Shown: positions 16,826 to 24,575 of the stretch, piece by piece
Position numbering within the stretch: position 1 is the first letter of the stretch
Layout: each line of letters begins with the position of its first letter
Assembly: GCF_003610255.1 (NCBI RefSeq)
Contig: NZ_RAPS01000001.1
Span: 5,359,001-5,423,000, forward strand
Source of the DNA: Streptomyces sp. TLI_171
GTDB lineage: Bacteria > Actinomycetota > Actinomycetes > Streptomycetales > Streptomycetaceae
DNA length: 64,000 nucleotides
Direction: 5' to 3'
Translations under genes and position numbers: made by a program
Notes under the pieces: model-generated
The model's database searches: none
What the model was told of the DNA's origin: nothing
The model's input: the letters and a program-made list of their open reading frames with translations, nothing else

Positions 16826-17302
16826 GTGCACTGCCCCTTCTGCCGGCATCCGGACAGCCGAGTCGTGGACAGTCGGGCCAGCGACGACGGAAGCTCGATC
16901 CGCCGCCGCCGCCAGTGCCCGGACTGCGGTCGACGGTTCACCACCGTCGAGACCGCCACCCTGATGGTGATCAAGCGCAGCGGCGTCACCGAGCCCTTCT
17001 CCCGCGAGAAGGTGATCTCCGGCGTCCGCAAGGCCTGCCAGGGCCGCCCGGTCACCGAGGACGCGCTGGCCCAGCTGGGGCAGCGGGTCGAGGAGTGCGT
17101 GCGGGCCAGCGGCAGCGCGGAACTCTCGACGCACGACGTCGGACTGGCCATACTCGGCCCACTGAAGGAGCTGGACGTGGTCGCGTACCTGCGGTTCGCG
17201 TCGGTCTACCGCGCCTTCGACAACCTCGAGGATTTCGAGACCGCGATCGCGGAGCTGCGCTCCGACCGTCCCGCGGTCCCCGAACCGGTGCCCGTGCCCT
17301 AG
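16826..17302 (+). CDS. nrdR: transcriptional repressor NrdR
   Basis: Nucleotide-sensing repressor of ribonucleotide reductase genes. The 158-residue protein has an N-terminal zinc ribbon (HCPFCRHPDSRVVDSR and QCPDCGRRF) followed by an ATP-cone domain (MVIKRSGVTEPFSREKVI; YLRFASVYRAFDNLEDF). The GTG start at 16826 places the zinc ribbon at the N-terminus as in all family members, with GGGAGG at 16811-16816; upstream in-frame codons would add an unrelated leader across the NrdR boxes. It is followed 161 nt later by the class II reductase gene nrdJ, its expected target. Confidence 0.95.
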   Translation: MHCPFCRHPDSRVVDSRASDDGSSIRRRRQCPDCGRRFTTVETATLMVIKRSGVTEPFSREKVISGVRKACQGRPVTEDALAQLGQRVEECVRASGSAELSTHDVGLAILGPLKELDVVAYLRFASVYRAFDNLEDFETAIAELRSDRPAVPEPVPVP

Positions 17303-17463
17303 CGGCGCCCGCACCGTTCACCCCCCTTTTCACTTTCCTTACGTCACCGCAGTACCCGTGTGCCGTGGCCGGGTTCAGCCCTGCCCGCGCACTGCTGAAC
17401 GAACCAGTCGTGCCCGGACTTTTCCGGGCACTTCGGGCGTTTGCCCAGGAGGAGGAGCAAGGC

Positions 17464-20346
17464 ATGACAGACACCACGAGCGGTTCCGCGCGCGGGTCGA
17501 AGTCGGAGAAGGCCGCCAAGGGCGCCAAGGGCCCCAAGGCGGGGCTGCGCCTGGAGCGCATCTACACCACCCCTGGGGTCCACCCGTACGACGCGGTCAC
17601 CTGGGAGCGCCGCGACGTCGTGATGACCAACTGGCGCGACGGGTCGATCAACTTCGAGCAGCGCGGCGTGGAGTTCCCCGACTTCTGGTCGGTCAACGCG
17701 GTCAACATCGTCACCAGCAAGTACTTCCGCGGCGCGGTCGGCAGCCCGCAGCGCGAGTGGAGCCTGAAGCAGATCATCGACCGGGTGGTGCTGACCTACC
17801 GCGCCGCCGGTGAGAAGCACGGCTACTTCGCCACCCCCGACGACGCCGAGATCTTCGAGCACGAGCTGACCCACGCCCTCCTCCACCAGGTGTTCAGCTT
17901 CAACTCGCCGGTCTGGTTCAACGTCGGCACCCAGCAGCCCCAGCAGGTGTCCGCCTGCTTCATCCTCGCCGTCGACGACTCGATGGACTCGATCCTCGAC
18001 TGGTACAAGGAAGAGGGCATGATCTTCAAGGGCGGTTCGGGCGCGGGCCTGAACCTGTCCCGGATCCGTTCCTCCAAGGAACTGCTCTCCTCCGGCGGCA
18101 ACGCCTCCGGCCCGGTCTCCTTCATGCGCGGCGCCGACGCCTCGGCCGGCACCATCAAGTCCGGCGGCGCGACCCGCCGGGCCGCCAAGATGGTCGTGCT
18201 GGACGTCGACCACCCGGACGTCGAGGCCTTCATCGAGACCAAGGTGAAGGAGGAGGAGAAGATCCGCGCGCTGCGCGACGCCGGGTTCGACATGGACCTG
18301 GGCGGCGACGACATCACCTCCGTCCAGTACCAGAACGCCAACAACTCGGTCCGCGTCAACGACGAGTTCATGACCGCGGTGGAGAACGGCGCCGGCTTCG
18401 GCCTGCGCGCCCGGATGACCGGCGAGGTCATCGAGACCGTCGACGCCAAGGGCCTGTTCCGCAAGATGGCCGAGGCCGCGTGGGCCTGCGCCGACCCGGG
18501 CATCCAGTACGACTCGGTGATCAACCACTGGCACACCTGCCCCGAGTCGGGCCGGATCAACGCCTCCAACCCGTGCTCCGAGTACATGCACCTGGACAAC
18601 TCCAGCTGCAACCTCGCCTCGCTGAACCTGATGAAGTTCCTGCGCGACGACGACTCGTTCGACGCGCAGACCTTCGCCAAGGTCGTCGAGCTGGTCATCA
18701 CCGCGATGGACATCTCCATCTGCTTCGCCGACTTCCCGACCGAGAAGATCGGCGAGACCACCCGCGCCTACCGCCAGCTCGGCATCGGCTACGCCAACCT
18801 CGGCGCCCTGCTGATGGCCACCGGCCACGCCTACGACTCGCAGGGCGGCCGCGCGCTGGCCGGCGCGATCAGCTCGCTGATGACCGGCACCGCCTACCGC
18901 CGCTCCGCCGAACTCGCCGCCGTGGTCGGCCCGTACGACGGCTACGCCCGCAACGCCGCCCCGCACCAGCGGGTCATGAAGCAGCACGCGGACGCCTCCG
19001 CCGCGGTCGCCCCGCTGGACGACCTGGACTCCCCGGTGTGGGCCGTCGCCAACTCCACCTGGTCCGACGTCGTCCGCCTCGGCGCGCAGAACGGTTTCCG
19101 CAACGCGCAGGCCTCGGTGCTCGCCCCGACCGGCACCATCGGCCTGATGATGGACTGCGACACCACCGGCGTCGAACCCGACCTGGCCCTGGTCAAGTTC
19201 AAGAAGCTGGTCGGCGGCGGCTCGATGCAGATCGTCAACGGCACCGTGCCGCGCGCCCTGAAGCGCCTCGGCTACCAGGACGAGCAGATCGAGGCGATCG
19301 TCGCGCACATCTCGGAGCACGGGAACGTGGTCGACGCGCCCGGCCTGAAGACCGCCCACTACGAGGTGTTCGACTGCGCCATGGGCGAGCGGTCGATCTC
19401 CCCGATGGGCCACGTGCGGATGATGGCCGCGATCCAGCCGTGGATCTCCGGCGCGATCTCCAAGACCGTCAACATGCCGGAGAACGCCACCGTCGAGGAC
19501 GTCGAGGAGATCTACTTCCAGGCCTGGAAGCTCGGCGTCAAGGCGCTCGCGATCTACCGCGACAACTGCAAGGTCGGCCAGCCGCTCTCGGCCAAGACCA
19601 AGGCCCCGGCGGCGGTCGCGGCCCCCGCGGAGACCGCCGCGGCGCCCGCCGTCCAGAAGGTCGTCGAGTACCGCCCGACCCGCAAGCGCCTGCCCAAGGG
19701 CCGCCCCGGCATCACCACCTCCTTCACGGTGGGCGGCGCCGAGGGCTACATGACCGCCAACTCCTACCCGGACGACGGCCTCGGCGAGGTCTTCCTGAAG
19801 ATGTCCAAGCAGGGCTCGACCCTGGCGGGCATGATGGACGCCTTCTCCATCGCCGTCTCGGTCGGCCTGCAGTACGGCGTCCCGCTGGAGACCTACGTCG
19901 CCAAGTTCACCAACATGCGCTTCGAGCCGGCCGGCCTGACCGACGACCCGGACGTGCGGATGGCGCAGTCCATCGTGGACTACATCTTCCGCCGCCTGGC
20001 GCTGGACTTCCTGCCCTTCGAGACCCGCTCCGCGCTGGGCATCCACTCCGTGGAGGAGCGCACCCGGCACCTGGAGACCGGCTCCTACGAGCCGATCGAG
20101 GAGGACCTCGACGTCGAGGGGCTCGCCCAGTCCGCCCCGCTCGCCCCCGAGAAGCCGCACGTCGCCCTCCCGGTCGTCGAGCAGCCCAAGCCGGCCCCGG
20201 CCGCGCACAACTCGACCGAACTCGCCGAGATCCGCCTCGGCCTGAACGCCGACGCCCCGCTCTGCTTCTCCTGCGGCACCAAGATGCGCCGCGCCGGAAG
20301 CTGCTACCTCTGCGAGGGCTGCGGCTCCACCAGCGGCTGCAGCTGA
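17464..20346 (+). CDS. nrdJ: adenosylcobalamin-dependent (class II) ribonucleotide reductase
   Basis: Makes deoxyribonucleotides using coenzyme B12, independent of oxygen. The 960-residue protein includes YDSVINHWHTCPESG, NPCSEYMHLDNSSCNLASL (active-site Cys and loop), LAPTGTIGLMMDCDTTG, and a C-terminal Cys-rich redox or zinc tail (LCFSCGTKMRRAGSCYLCEGCGSTSGC). ATG 17464 follows a very strong site (AGGAGGAGGAG at 17449-17459). It is regulated together with nrdR by the boxes upstream; no B12 riboswitch fits in the 161-nt gap, in line with S. coelicolor, where the riboswitch is on the class I operon. A perfect hairpin terminates it. Confidence 0.95.
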   Translation: MTDTTSGSARGSKSEKAAKGAKGPKAGLRLERIYTTPGVHPYDAVTWERRDVVMTNWRDGSINFEQRGVEFPDFWSVNAVNIVTSKYFRGAVGSPQREWSLKQIIDRVVLTYRAAGEKHGYFATPDDAEIFEHELTHALLHQVFSFNSPVWFNVGTQQPQQVSACFILAVDDSMDSILDWYKEEGMIFKGGSGAGLNLSRIRSSKELLSSGGNASGPVSFMRGADASAGTIKSGGATRRAAKMVVLDVDHPDVEAFIETKVKEEEKIRALRDAGFDMDLGGDDITSVQYQNANNSVRVNDEFMTAVENGAGFGLRARMTGEVIETVDAKGLFRKMAEAAWACADPGIQYDSVINHWHTCPESGRINASNPCSEYMHLDNSSCNLASLNLMKFLRDDDSFDAQTFAKVVELVITAMDISICFADFPTEKIGETTRAYRQLGIGYANLGALLMATGHAYDSQGGRALAGAISSLMTGTAYRRSAELAAVVGPYDGYARNAAPHQRVMKQHADASAAVAPLDDLDSPVWAVANSTWSDVVRLGAQNGFRNAQASVLAPTGTIGLMMDCDTTGVEPDLALVKFKKLVGGGSMQIVNGTVPRALKRLGYQDEQIEAIVAHISEHGNVVDAPGLKTAHYEVFDCAMGERSISPMGHVRMMAAIQPWISGAISKTVNMPENATVEDVEEIYFQAWKLGVKALAIYRDNCKVGQPLSAKTKAPAAVAAPAETAAAPAVQKVVEYRPTRKRLPKGRPGITTSFTVGGAEGYMTANSYPDDGLGEVFLKMSKQGSTLAGMMDAFSIAVSVGLQYGVPLETYVAKFTNMRFEPAGLTDDPDVRMAQSIVDYIFRRLALDFLPFETRSALGIHSVEERTRHLETGSYEPIEEDLDVEGLAQSAPLAPEKPHVALPVVEQPKPAPAAHNSTELAEIRLGLNADAPLCFSCGTKMRRAGSCYLCEGCGSTSGCS

Positions 20347-20360
20347 CACGCCGTCACCCC

Positions 20361-20396
20361 GCGGGGCGCCGACCGGAATTCCGGTCGGCGCCCCGC
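20361..20396 (+). terminator. nrdJ terminator
   Basis: A 36-nt perfect palindrome: 16-bp arms (20361-20376, 20381-20396) around AATT, 15 nt after the nrdJ stop. No T-run follows. Confidence 0.85.
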
Positions 20397-20401
20397 GCGC
20401 G

Positions 20402-20801
20402 TTCCGGCACAACCCGCCGACGCTCCGCTTTGACGCCGAGCAGTGCGCGGCGGAGCTCGACCGTGCCGGCAGCGGCGTCGAGGACTGGCCCGCGCGCGGC
20501 GTCGGCCGCCTGCTGAAGGCCGAACTCGTCCGCCGCCCGGAGCTGCTGGCCACTTGGGAGAGCGAGCTGGACGCCGTGTGGAGTCGGCCGCAGCAGCCCG
20601 GACCGGATCGAGCTGTGGTTCTGGCACCCGGCCGCGCCCGAGCTCCGCGGTGCCGAGCCGTTCCTGCAGTTCACCGTCGAACTGCCCGTTCCCGCCGGTG
20701 AGCCGCGGGCTGCGGCGGCCGGGCGGACTGCGCGGAGGCGCTCGGCCACCGGTGGCCGGAAGACATGTGAGGCGCTCCCCGGCCGGGCCGCGGGCCGGTA
20801 G
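20402..20801 (+). pseudogene. decayed reading frame without start codon and with a frameshift
   Basis: From 20402 one frame reads FRHNPPTLRFDAEQCAAEL, then RLLKAELVRRPELLATWE and LDAVWSRPQQP with protein-like composition. Near 20600 it turns into low-complexity Arg/Pro sequence, while the next frame takes up DRIELWFWHPAAPELRG and AEPFLQFTVELPVPAGEP, ending at TAG 20799-20801. No start codon precedes the first part; the nrdJ terminator abuts it directly. This looks like a truncated gene with a frameshift, or a sequencing indel in a gene already lacking its 5' end. The family is not recognised. Confidence 0.45.
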
Positions 20802-20810
20802 CCTCCGGGG

Positions 20811-21236
20811 ATGTCGCTGACTCAGGTGCTGCTGTCCTCCGGCCGCTCGATCCGTCTCGACGAGGTGAAGATGTCCAGCACGTACGGGGGCATGCTGGAG
20901 GGCTACCCGTGCCCTCGGGTCAACGACTGGAACGTCGAGTACCTGCGGGGCGCCGCCGCGCGGCAGTACCCGTCGCTGCCGGTGCACCTGGTGGAGCCGG
21001 TGCGGGAGCAGCCCGAGGACGGGTACCAGGGGCGGCTGGGCCCGGAGGAGCGGCTGCCCGCGGTGCGCTGTGTCGGCCTGTTCAGCAGCCGCCCGGCTCG
21101 GCGGGCGGACGCCGACTTCTCGCAGCTGGTGGTGGTCTGGTGGCAGCCCGGCCCGGAGCTGTCCGCGCCGGCCGAGGCGGTGCCGGGGCTGGCCGAGCTG
21201 CCCTGGGAGGAGCTCGCGGAGGACTGCGAGTACTGA
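20811..21236 (+). CDS. hypothetical protein
   Basis: 141 residues, acidic, with no signal peptide or membrane segment. It begins MSLTQVLLSSGRSIRLDEVK, has a conserved-looking middle (YLRGAAARQYPSLPVHLVEP) and ends with FSQLVVVWWQPGPEL and a very acidic tail (LPWEELAEDCEY). ATG 20811 lies 9 nt after the end of the decayed frame, with CCGGGG as a weak ribosome-binding site. I do not recognise the family. The small acidic make-up and its position beside a degenerate frame would be compatible with a remnant immunity or accessory locus, but nothing in the sequence establishes this. Confidence 0.6.
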   Translation: MSLTQVLLSSGRSIRLDEVKMSSTYGGMLEGYPCPRVNDWNVEYLRGAAARQYPSLPVHLVEPVREQPEDGYQGRLGPEERLPAVRCVGLFSSRPARRADADFSQLVVVWWQPGPELSAPAEAVPGLAELPWEELAEDCEY

Positions 21237-21322
21237 TCCGTTCCCCCGGGTGCGTGGGCCGGGCTGCCGGTGGCGGGGGCGGCAGGCAGGCTGGGGGTGT
21301 GGCGGAGCACTGGGACGACGCG

Positions 21323-22081
21323 ATGCGGCCGATACTCGTGACCGGCGGGACGGGGACGCTGGGGCGGGTGGTGGTGCGCCGGCTGCTGTCGCGGGGGTGT
21401 CCGGTTCGGGTGCTGAGCCGGCAGGCGCACACGCCGGGGGAGCACGGCTGGGCGGTCGGGGACCTGGTGACCGGCCGCGGGGTGGAGCCGGCGGTGGCGG
21501 GGACGGGGGCGGTGGTGCACTGCGCGACCACCAACGGCAAGCGGGACGTGGACGCCACCCGCCGGCTGGTGGAGGCGGCGCAGGGGGCGGGGGTGGCGCA
21601 CCTGCTGTACGTGTCGATCGTCGGGGTGGACCGGGTGCCGCTCGACTACTACCGGGCGAAGGCGGAGTGCGAGCGGCTGGTGGTGGAGTCCGGCCTGGGC
21701 TGGACGGTGCTGCGGGCGACCCAGTTCCACGACCTGCTGCTGCGGATGCTGGACGGCCTGTCGAAGCCCCCGGTGCTGGTGGTGCCGCGCGGCGTGGCGT
21801 TCCAGCCGGTGGACGTCCGCGACGTCGCGGAGCGCCTGGCGCAGCTCGCGGAGGGCCGCCCCGCCGGGCGGGTGGCGGACTTCGGCGGGCCGCAGGCCCG
21901 CCCGGTGGAGGCGCTGGCGGCGGCGTTCCTGCGGGCCCGCGGGCGGCGGCGGCCGGTGCTGCGGCTGCCGTTGCCGGGTGCGGCGGTGAAGGCGCTGCGG
22001 GCGGGCGGCAACCTGGCGCCCGGGCAGGCGGCGGGCCGGATCACCTTCGAGGAGTTCCTGGCGGAGCGGTTCGGGGCCTGA
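21323..22081 (+). CDS. NAD(P)-binding atypical SDR (NmrA-like) protein
   Basis: 252 residues with a Rossmann nucleotide-binding start (RPILVTGGTGTLGRVVV, residues 2-18), typical of extended or atypical short-chain dehydrogenases of the NmrA/complex I assembly type. Further family features are VVHCATTN, LLYVSIVGVDRVPLDYYRAK (a Tyr-x-x-x-Lys-like YYRAK) and WTVLRATQFHDLL. ATG 21323 is chosen because the dinucleotide-binding strand follows at once; an in-frame GTG at 21299 would add eight residues. The substrate is unknown. It is followed directly by twin palindromes controlling the next operon. Confidence 0.8.
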   Translation: MRPILVTGGTGTLGRVVVRRLLSRGCPVRVLSRQAHTPGEHGWAVGDLVTGRGVEPAVAGTGAVVHCATTNGKRDVDATRRLVEAAQGAGVAHLLYVSIVGVDRVPLDYYRAKAECERLVVESGLGWTVLRATQFHDLLLRMLDGLSKPPVLVVPRGVAFQPVDVRDVAERLAQLAEGRPAGRVADFGGPQARPVEALAAAFLRARGRRRPVLRLPLPGAAVKALRAGGNLAPGQAAGRITFEEFLAERFGA

Positions 22082-22095
22082 ACGGACAGCGGCTC

Positions 22096-22115
22096 GTGTC
22101 AACCATGGTTGACAC
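22096..22115. promoter_or_regulatory. operator 1, perfect 20-bp palindrome
   Basis: GTGTCAACCATGGTTGACAC is a perfect palindrome that contains the -35 hexamer of the promoter next to it. Its centre is 28 bp from that of operator 2, which shares the same 8-bp arms. Confidence 0.75.
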
Positions 22116-22138
22116 CTCCCGAGGTGTCAACCTATGTT
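22109..22138 (+). promoter_or_regulatory. promoter giving a probable leaderless mRNA
   Basis: TTGACA (22109-22114) and TATGTT (22133-22138) are separated by 18 bp. A start about 7 nt after the -10 falls on the ATG at 22145, so the transcript is probably leaderless; no ribosome-binding site precedes that ATG. Confidence 0.65.
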
Positions 22139-22143
22139 GACAC
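22124..22143. promoter_or_regulatory. operator 2, 8-bp inverted repeat
   Basis: GTGTCAACCTATGTTGACAC repeats the arms of operator 1 around CTAT and covers the -10 region up to the start codon. A bound repressor would block transcription. Confidence 0.75.
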
Positions 22144-22144
22144 C

Positions 22145-22375
22145 ATGAGCGAGACGAGACAGCTCGCGGCAGACGCGAGCAGCGGCGACCCGGCGACCGG
22201 CCTGCGCGCCGTCCGGGCCCTGCGCGACCTGGCCGACCGGCTGGAGGAACTCCAGGTCGGCAACGCCCGCGGCAAGGGCTGGTCCTGGCACGAGATCGCG
22301 GTCTGCCTGGGCGTGACCCGGCAGGCCGTCCACAAGAAGTACGCGCGGCGCACCGCCGAGCGGGGAGGGGACTGA
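22145..22375 (+). CDS. small HTH DNA-binding protein, probable autorepressor
   Basis: 76 residues, too small for any domain other than a helix-turn-helix: SWHEIAVCLGVTRQAVHKKYA near the C-terminus is a clear HTH of the AsnC/sigma-like type, after an N-terminal helix (ALRDLADRLEELQVGNARGKG). ATG 22145 has no Shine-Dalgarno and sits at the predicted transcription start. The two GTGTCAAC/GTTGACAC operators over its promoter suggest autorepression. Its stop is one base before the start of the Clp-N-domain gene, so the two proteins are made together. I infer that it regulates the pair; the signal is not evident. Confidence 0.8.
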   Translation: MSETRQLAADASSGDPATGLRAVRALRDLADRLEELQVGNARGKGWSWHEIAVCLGVTRQAVHKKYARRTAERGGD

Positions 22376-22376
22376 G

Positions 22377-22943
22377 ATGTTCGAACGATTCGCGGGGGCC
22401 GCCCGCCGGACGGTGGAGCTGGCCGCGGAGGAGGCGGACCGGCTGCGGCACGAGCGGGTGGGCACCGAGCACCTGCTGCTCGGACTGCTGGCCCAGCCGC
22501 AGGACCCGGTCGCCCGGCTGCTCGGCCGGCACGGGCTGGACCTGGCGGCCGGCCGGCAGGCCGTCGCCCAGGCGGTCGGCGGCCCCGACCCGGAGCGGGA
22601 CGGCATCGCGTTGGCCGCGATCGGCATCGACCTGGACGCGGTGCGCGAGGCCGTCGAGTCCGCCTTCGGCCCGGGCGCGCTGGACGCCCCGGCGCCGGTC
22701 AAGCGGTCCCGGTGGAGCGGGCCGCGGTTCGGCGAGGGGGCCCGGCAGGTCCTGGTGCTGGCGCTGCGCGCGGCGGGCGGGCAGCGGGTGCGGCGGATCG
22801 AGACCGGCCACCTGCTGCTCGGGCTGGTCCGGGAGGGCGGCGGCCTGGGCGCGCGGCTGCTGCGGGTGCGCGGAGTCGACCTGGCCGAACTGGAGCGGGA
22901 GACCGAGGCGCTGCTGGTGGGGGGCGTGCCGGAGGCGTCGTAA
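22377..22943 (+). CDS. Clp N-terminal-domain protein without ATPase domain
   Basis: 188 residues consisting of two Clp-N-like repeat blocks and no AAA module. Family features are FERFAGAARRTVELAAEEA, then HERVGTEHLLLGLLAQPQDP in the first half and GARQVLVLALRAAGG then RIETGHLLLGLVREGGG in the second. In ClpC/ClpA this domain binds adaptors and substrates, so a free copy may act as an adaptor, decoy or sensor. It is cotranscribed with and translationally next to the small HTH protein (stop TGA 22373-22375, ATG 22377). Similar stand-alone Clp-N proteins are common in Streptomyces; their role is not established to my knowledge. Confidence 0.82.
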   Translation: MFERFAGAARRTVELAAEEADRLRHERVGTEHLLLGLLAQPQDPVARLLGRHGLDLAAGRQAVAQAVGGPDPERDGIALAAIGIDLDAVREAVESAFGPGALDAPAPVKRSRWSGPRFGEGARQVLVLALRAAGGQRVRRIETGHLLLGLVREGGGLGARLLRVRGVDLAELERETEALLVGGVPEAS

Positions 22944-23030
22944 CACGGTGGGGTCACAACTGGGGCGCTGGCCGATGAAGGTCGAACGCGCTCCTTGGCG
23001 TGGGGTAACCGGTGAGTTAACGTCTTTGAG

Positions 23031-23044
23031 CCAGCGATCGCTGG
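23031..23044. promoter_or_regulatory. 14-bp palindrome upstream of sugar importer
   Basis: CCAGCGATCGCTGG is a perfect palindrome 87 bp before the binding-protein start, in the only intergenic gap that could carry the importer's promoter. It could be an operator; no regulator gene lies next to the importer. Confidence 0.4.
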
Positions 23045-23130
23045 GTACAGATCACATCTCCGGTACGGCGCAGCGTTGTTCTGTCTTTCGTAAGGCTGGC
23101 ATGCCCATGCCCTGGCAAGGAGGACCCGCA

Positions 23131-24498
23131 TTGACCACCCCCGTGACCACTGGACGCCGCCGGCTGCTGGCCGTACCGGCTGTTCTGGCACTGGCGTTGA
23201 CCGCCGCCTGCTCGAACAGCTCGTCCTCCGGGGGCGGTAGCGGCTCGTCCGCGGCCGCCCTCACCGGGGATTGCGCCAAGTACCAGGCGTACGCGGGCCA
23301 CTCCGGCACCAAGGTGACGATGTACGCGTCGATCCTCTCGCCGGAGTCGGACTCGCTGGAGAAGTCCTGGGCCGACTTCAGCAACTGTACGGGCATCAAG
23401 ATCGTCTACGAGGGCTCCAACGACTTCGAGTCGCAGCTCCCGGTCCGGGTGACCGGCGGCAACGCACCCGACCTGGCGATCATCCCGCAGCCCGGCCTGC
23501 TCACCCAGATGGTGAAGTCCGGCAAGGTGGTCAAGCCGCCGCAGCAGACCGTCGACAACGAGAACAAGTGGTCGCCGGTCTGGAAGGAGTACGGCTCGGT
23601 CAACGGGACGTTCTACGCCGCGCCGATGAGCGCCAACATGAAGTCCCTGGTCTGGTACTCGCCCAAGGCGTTCAAGGCCGCCGGCTACGAGGTGCCGAAG
23701 ACCTGGGCCGAGCTGATGGCGCTCAGCGACAAGATCGCCCAGACCGGCGCGGCGAAGCCGTGGTGCGGCGGCATCGGCTCCGGCACCGCGACCGGCTGGC
23801 CGGCCACCGACTGGCTGGAGGAGGTCGTCCTCGGCAGCTACGGCGGCGAGGTCTACGACCAGTGGGTCAGCCACAAGGTGAAGTTCTCCGACGAGAAGAT
23901 CACCACGGCGATGAAGACCGTCGGCGACTGGATGCAGAACCCCGCCTGGGTGAACGGCGGCTTCGGCGACGTCAAGTCGATCGCCACCACCACGTTCCAG
24001 GACGCCGGCACCCCGATCCTCAGCAACAAGTGCGCGATGCTCCAGCAGGCGTCCTTCTACCGCGCGCAGTGGCCCAAGGGCACCAGCATCGGGCCGGACG
24101 GCGACGTCTTCGCCTTCCACCTGCCCGCGGTGAACGCGCAGGTCAACAGCCCCGTCGAAGGTGGCGGCGAGTTCCTGGCCGCGTTCTCCGACCGGCCCGA
24201 GGTGCAGGCGGTGCAGAACTACCTGTCCACCTCGGAGTGGGCCAGCAGCCGGGTCAAGGTCTCGCCCGGCTGGGTCTCCGCCAACCAGGGCGTGGACAAG
24301 AGCCTGTACACCGACCCGATCGACAAGCTGTCCGCCGAGTCGCTCACCGACCCCGCGGCCACCTTCCGCTTCGACGCCTCCGACCTGATGCCCGCCGCCG
24401 TCGGCTCCGGCGCCGAGTGGAAGGCCCTCACCGCCTGGTTCGCCGAGGGCCAGTCGATCCAGAAGACCGCCGGCGACATCGACTCGGCCTGGCCGTAG
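23131..24498 (+). CDS. sugar ABC transporter substrate-binding lipoprotein
   Basis: Extracellular binding protein of a CUT1-type carbohydrate importer, 455 residues. The signal sequence ends in LALALTAAC (lipid-modified Cys about residue 24), followed by a Ser/Gly linker and the binding domain (VTMYASILSPESDSLEKSW, GNAPDLAIIPQPG, TGWPATDWLEEVVLGSYGG). The TTG start at 23131 is fixed by AAGGAGG at 23117-23123; an ATG at 23101 or 23107 would place the ribosome-binding site inside the gene. Two permease genes follow; no ATPase is encoded, as usual for Streptomyces sugar importers that share MsiK. Resemblance to alpha-glucoside-binding proteins is only an impression. Confidence 0.88.
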   Translation: MTTPVTTGRRRLLAVPAVLALALTAACSNSSSSGGGSGSSAAALTGDCAKYQAYAGHSGTKVTMYASILSPESDSLEKSWADFSNCTGIKIVYEGSNDFESQLPVRVTGGNAPDLAIIPQPGLLTQMVKSGKVVKPPQQTVDNENKWSPVWKEYGSVNGTFYAAPMSANMKSLVWYSPKAFKAAGYEVPKTWAELMALSDKIAQTGAAKPWCGGIGSGTATGWPATDWLEEVVLGSYGGEVYDQWVSHKVKFSDEKITTAMKTVGDWMQNPAWVNGGFGDVKSIATTTFQDAGTPILSNKCAMLQQASFYRAQWPKGTSIGPDGDVFAFHLPAVNAQVNSPVEGGGEFLAAFSDRPEVQAVQNYLSTSEWASSRVKVSPGWVSANQGVDKSLYTDPIDKLSAESLTDPAATFRFDASDLMPAAVGSGAEWKALTAWFAEGQSIQKTAGDIDSAWP

Positions 24499-24512
24499 GA
24501 AGTCGCCCCCCC

Positions 24513-24545
24513 GGGCAGCGCGGGCCGCACCCGCCCGCGCTGCCC
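24513..24545 (+). promoter_or_regulatory. intercistronic hairpin between binding protein and permeases
   Basis: GGGCAGCGCGGGC and GCCCGCGCTGCCC form a perfect 13-bp stem with a 7-nt loop right after the binding-protein stop. Such hairpins commonly stabilise the upstream mRNA or partly terminate, giving more binding protein than permease. Confidence 0.7.
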
Positions 24546-24575
24546 CTCCCCATGCCTTGAGGAAGGACCCTCCGC

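Noticed and set aside
17303..17463. Possible cobalamin riboswitch before nrdJ
   Set aside because: The 161-nt gap is too short and lacks a B12-box-like sequence; the NrdR boxes upstream of nrdR explain regulation.
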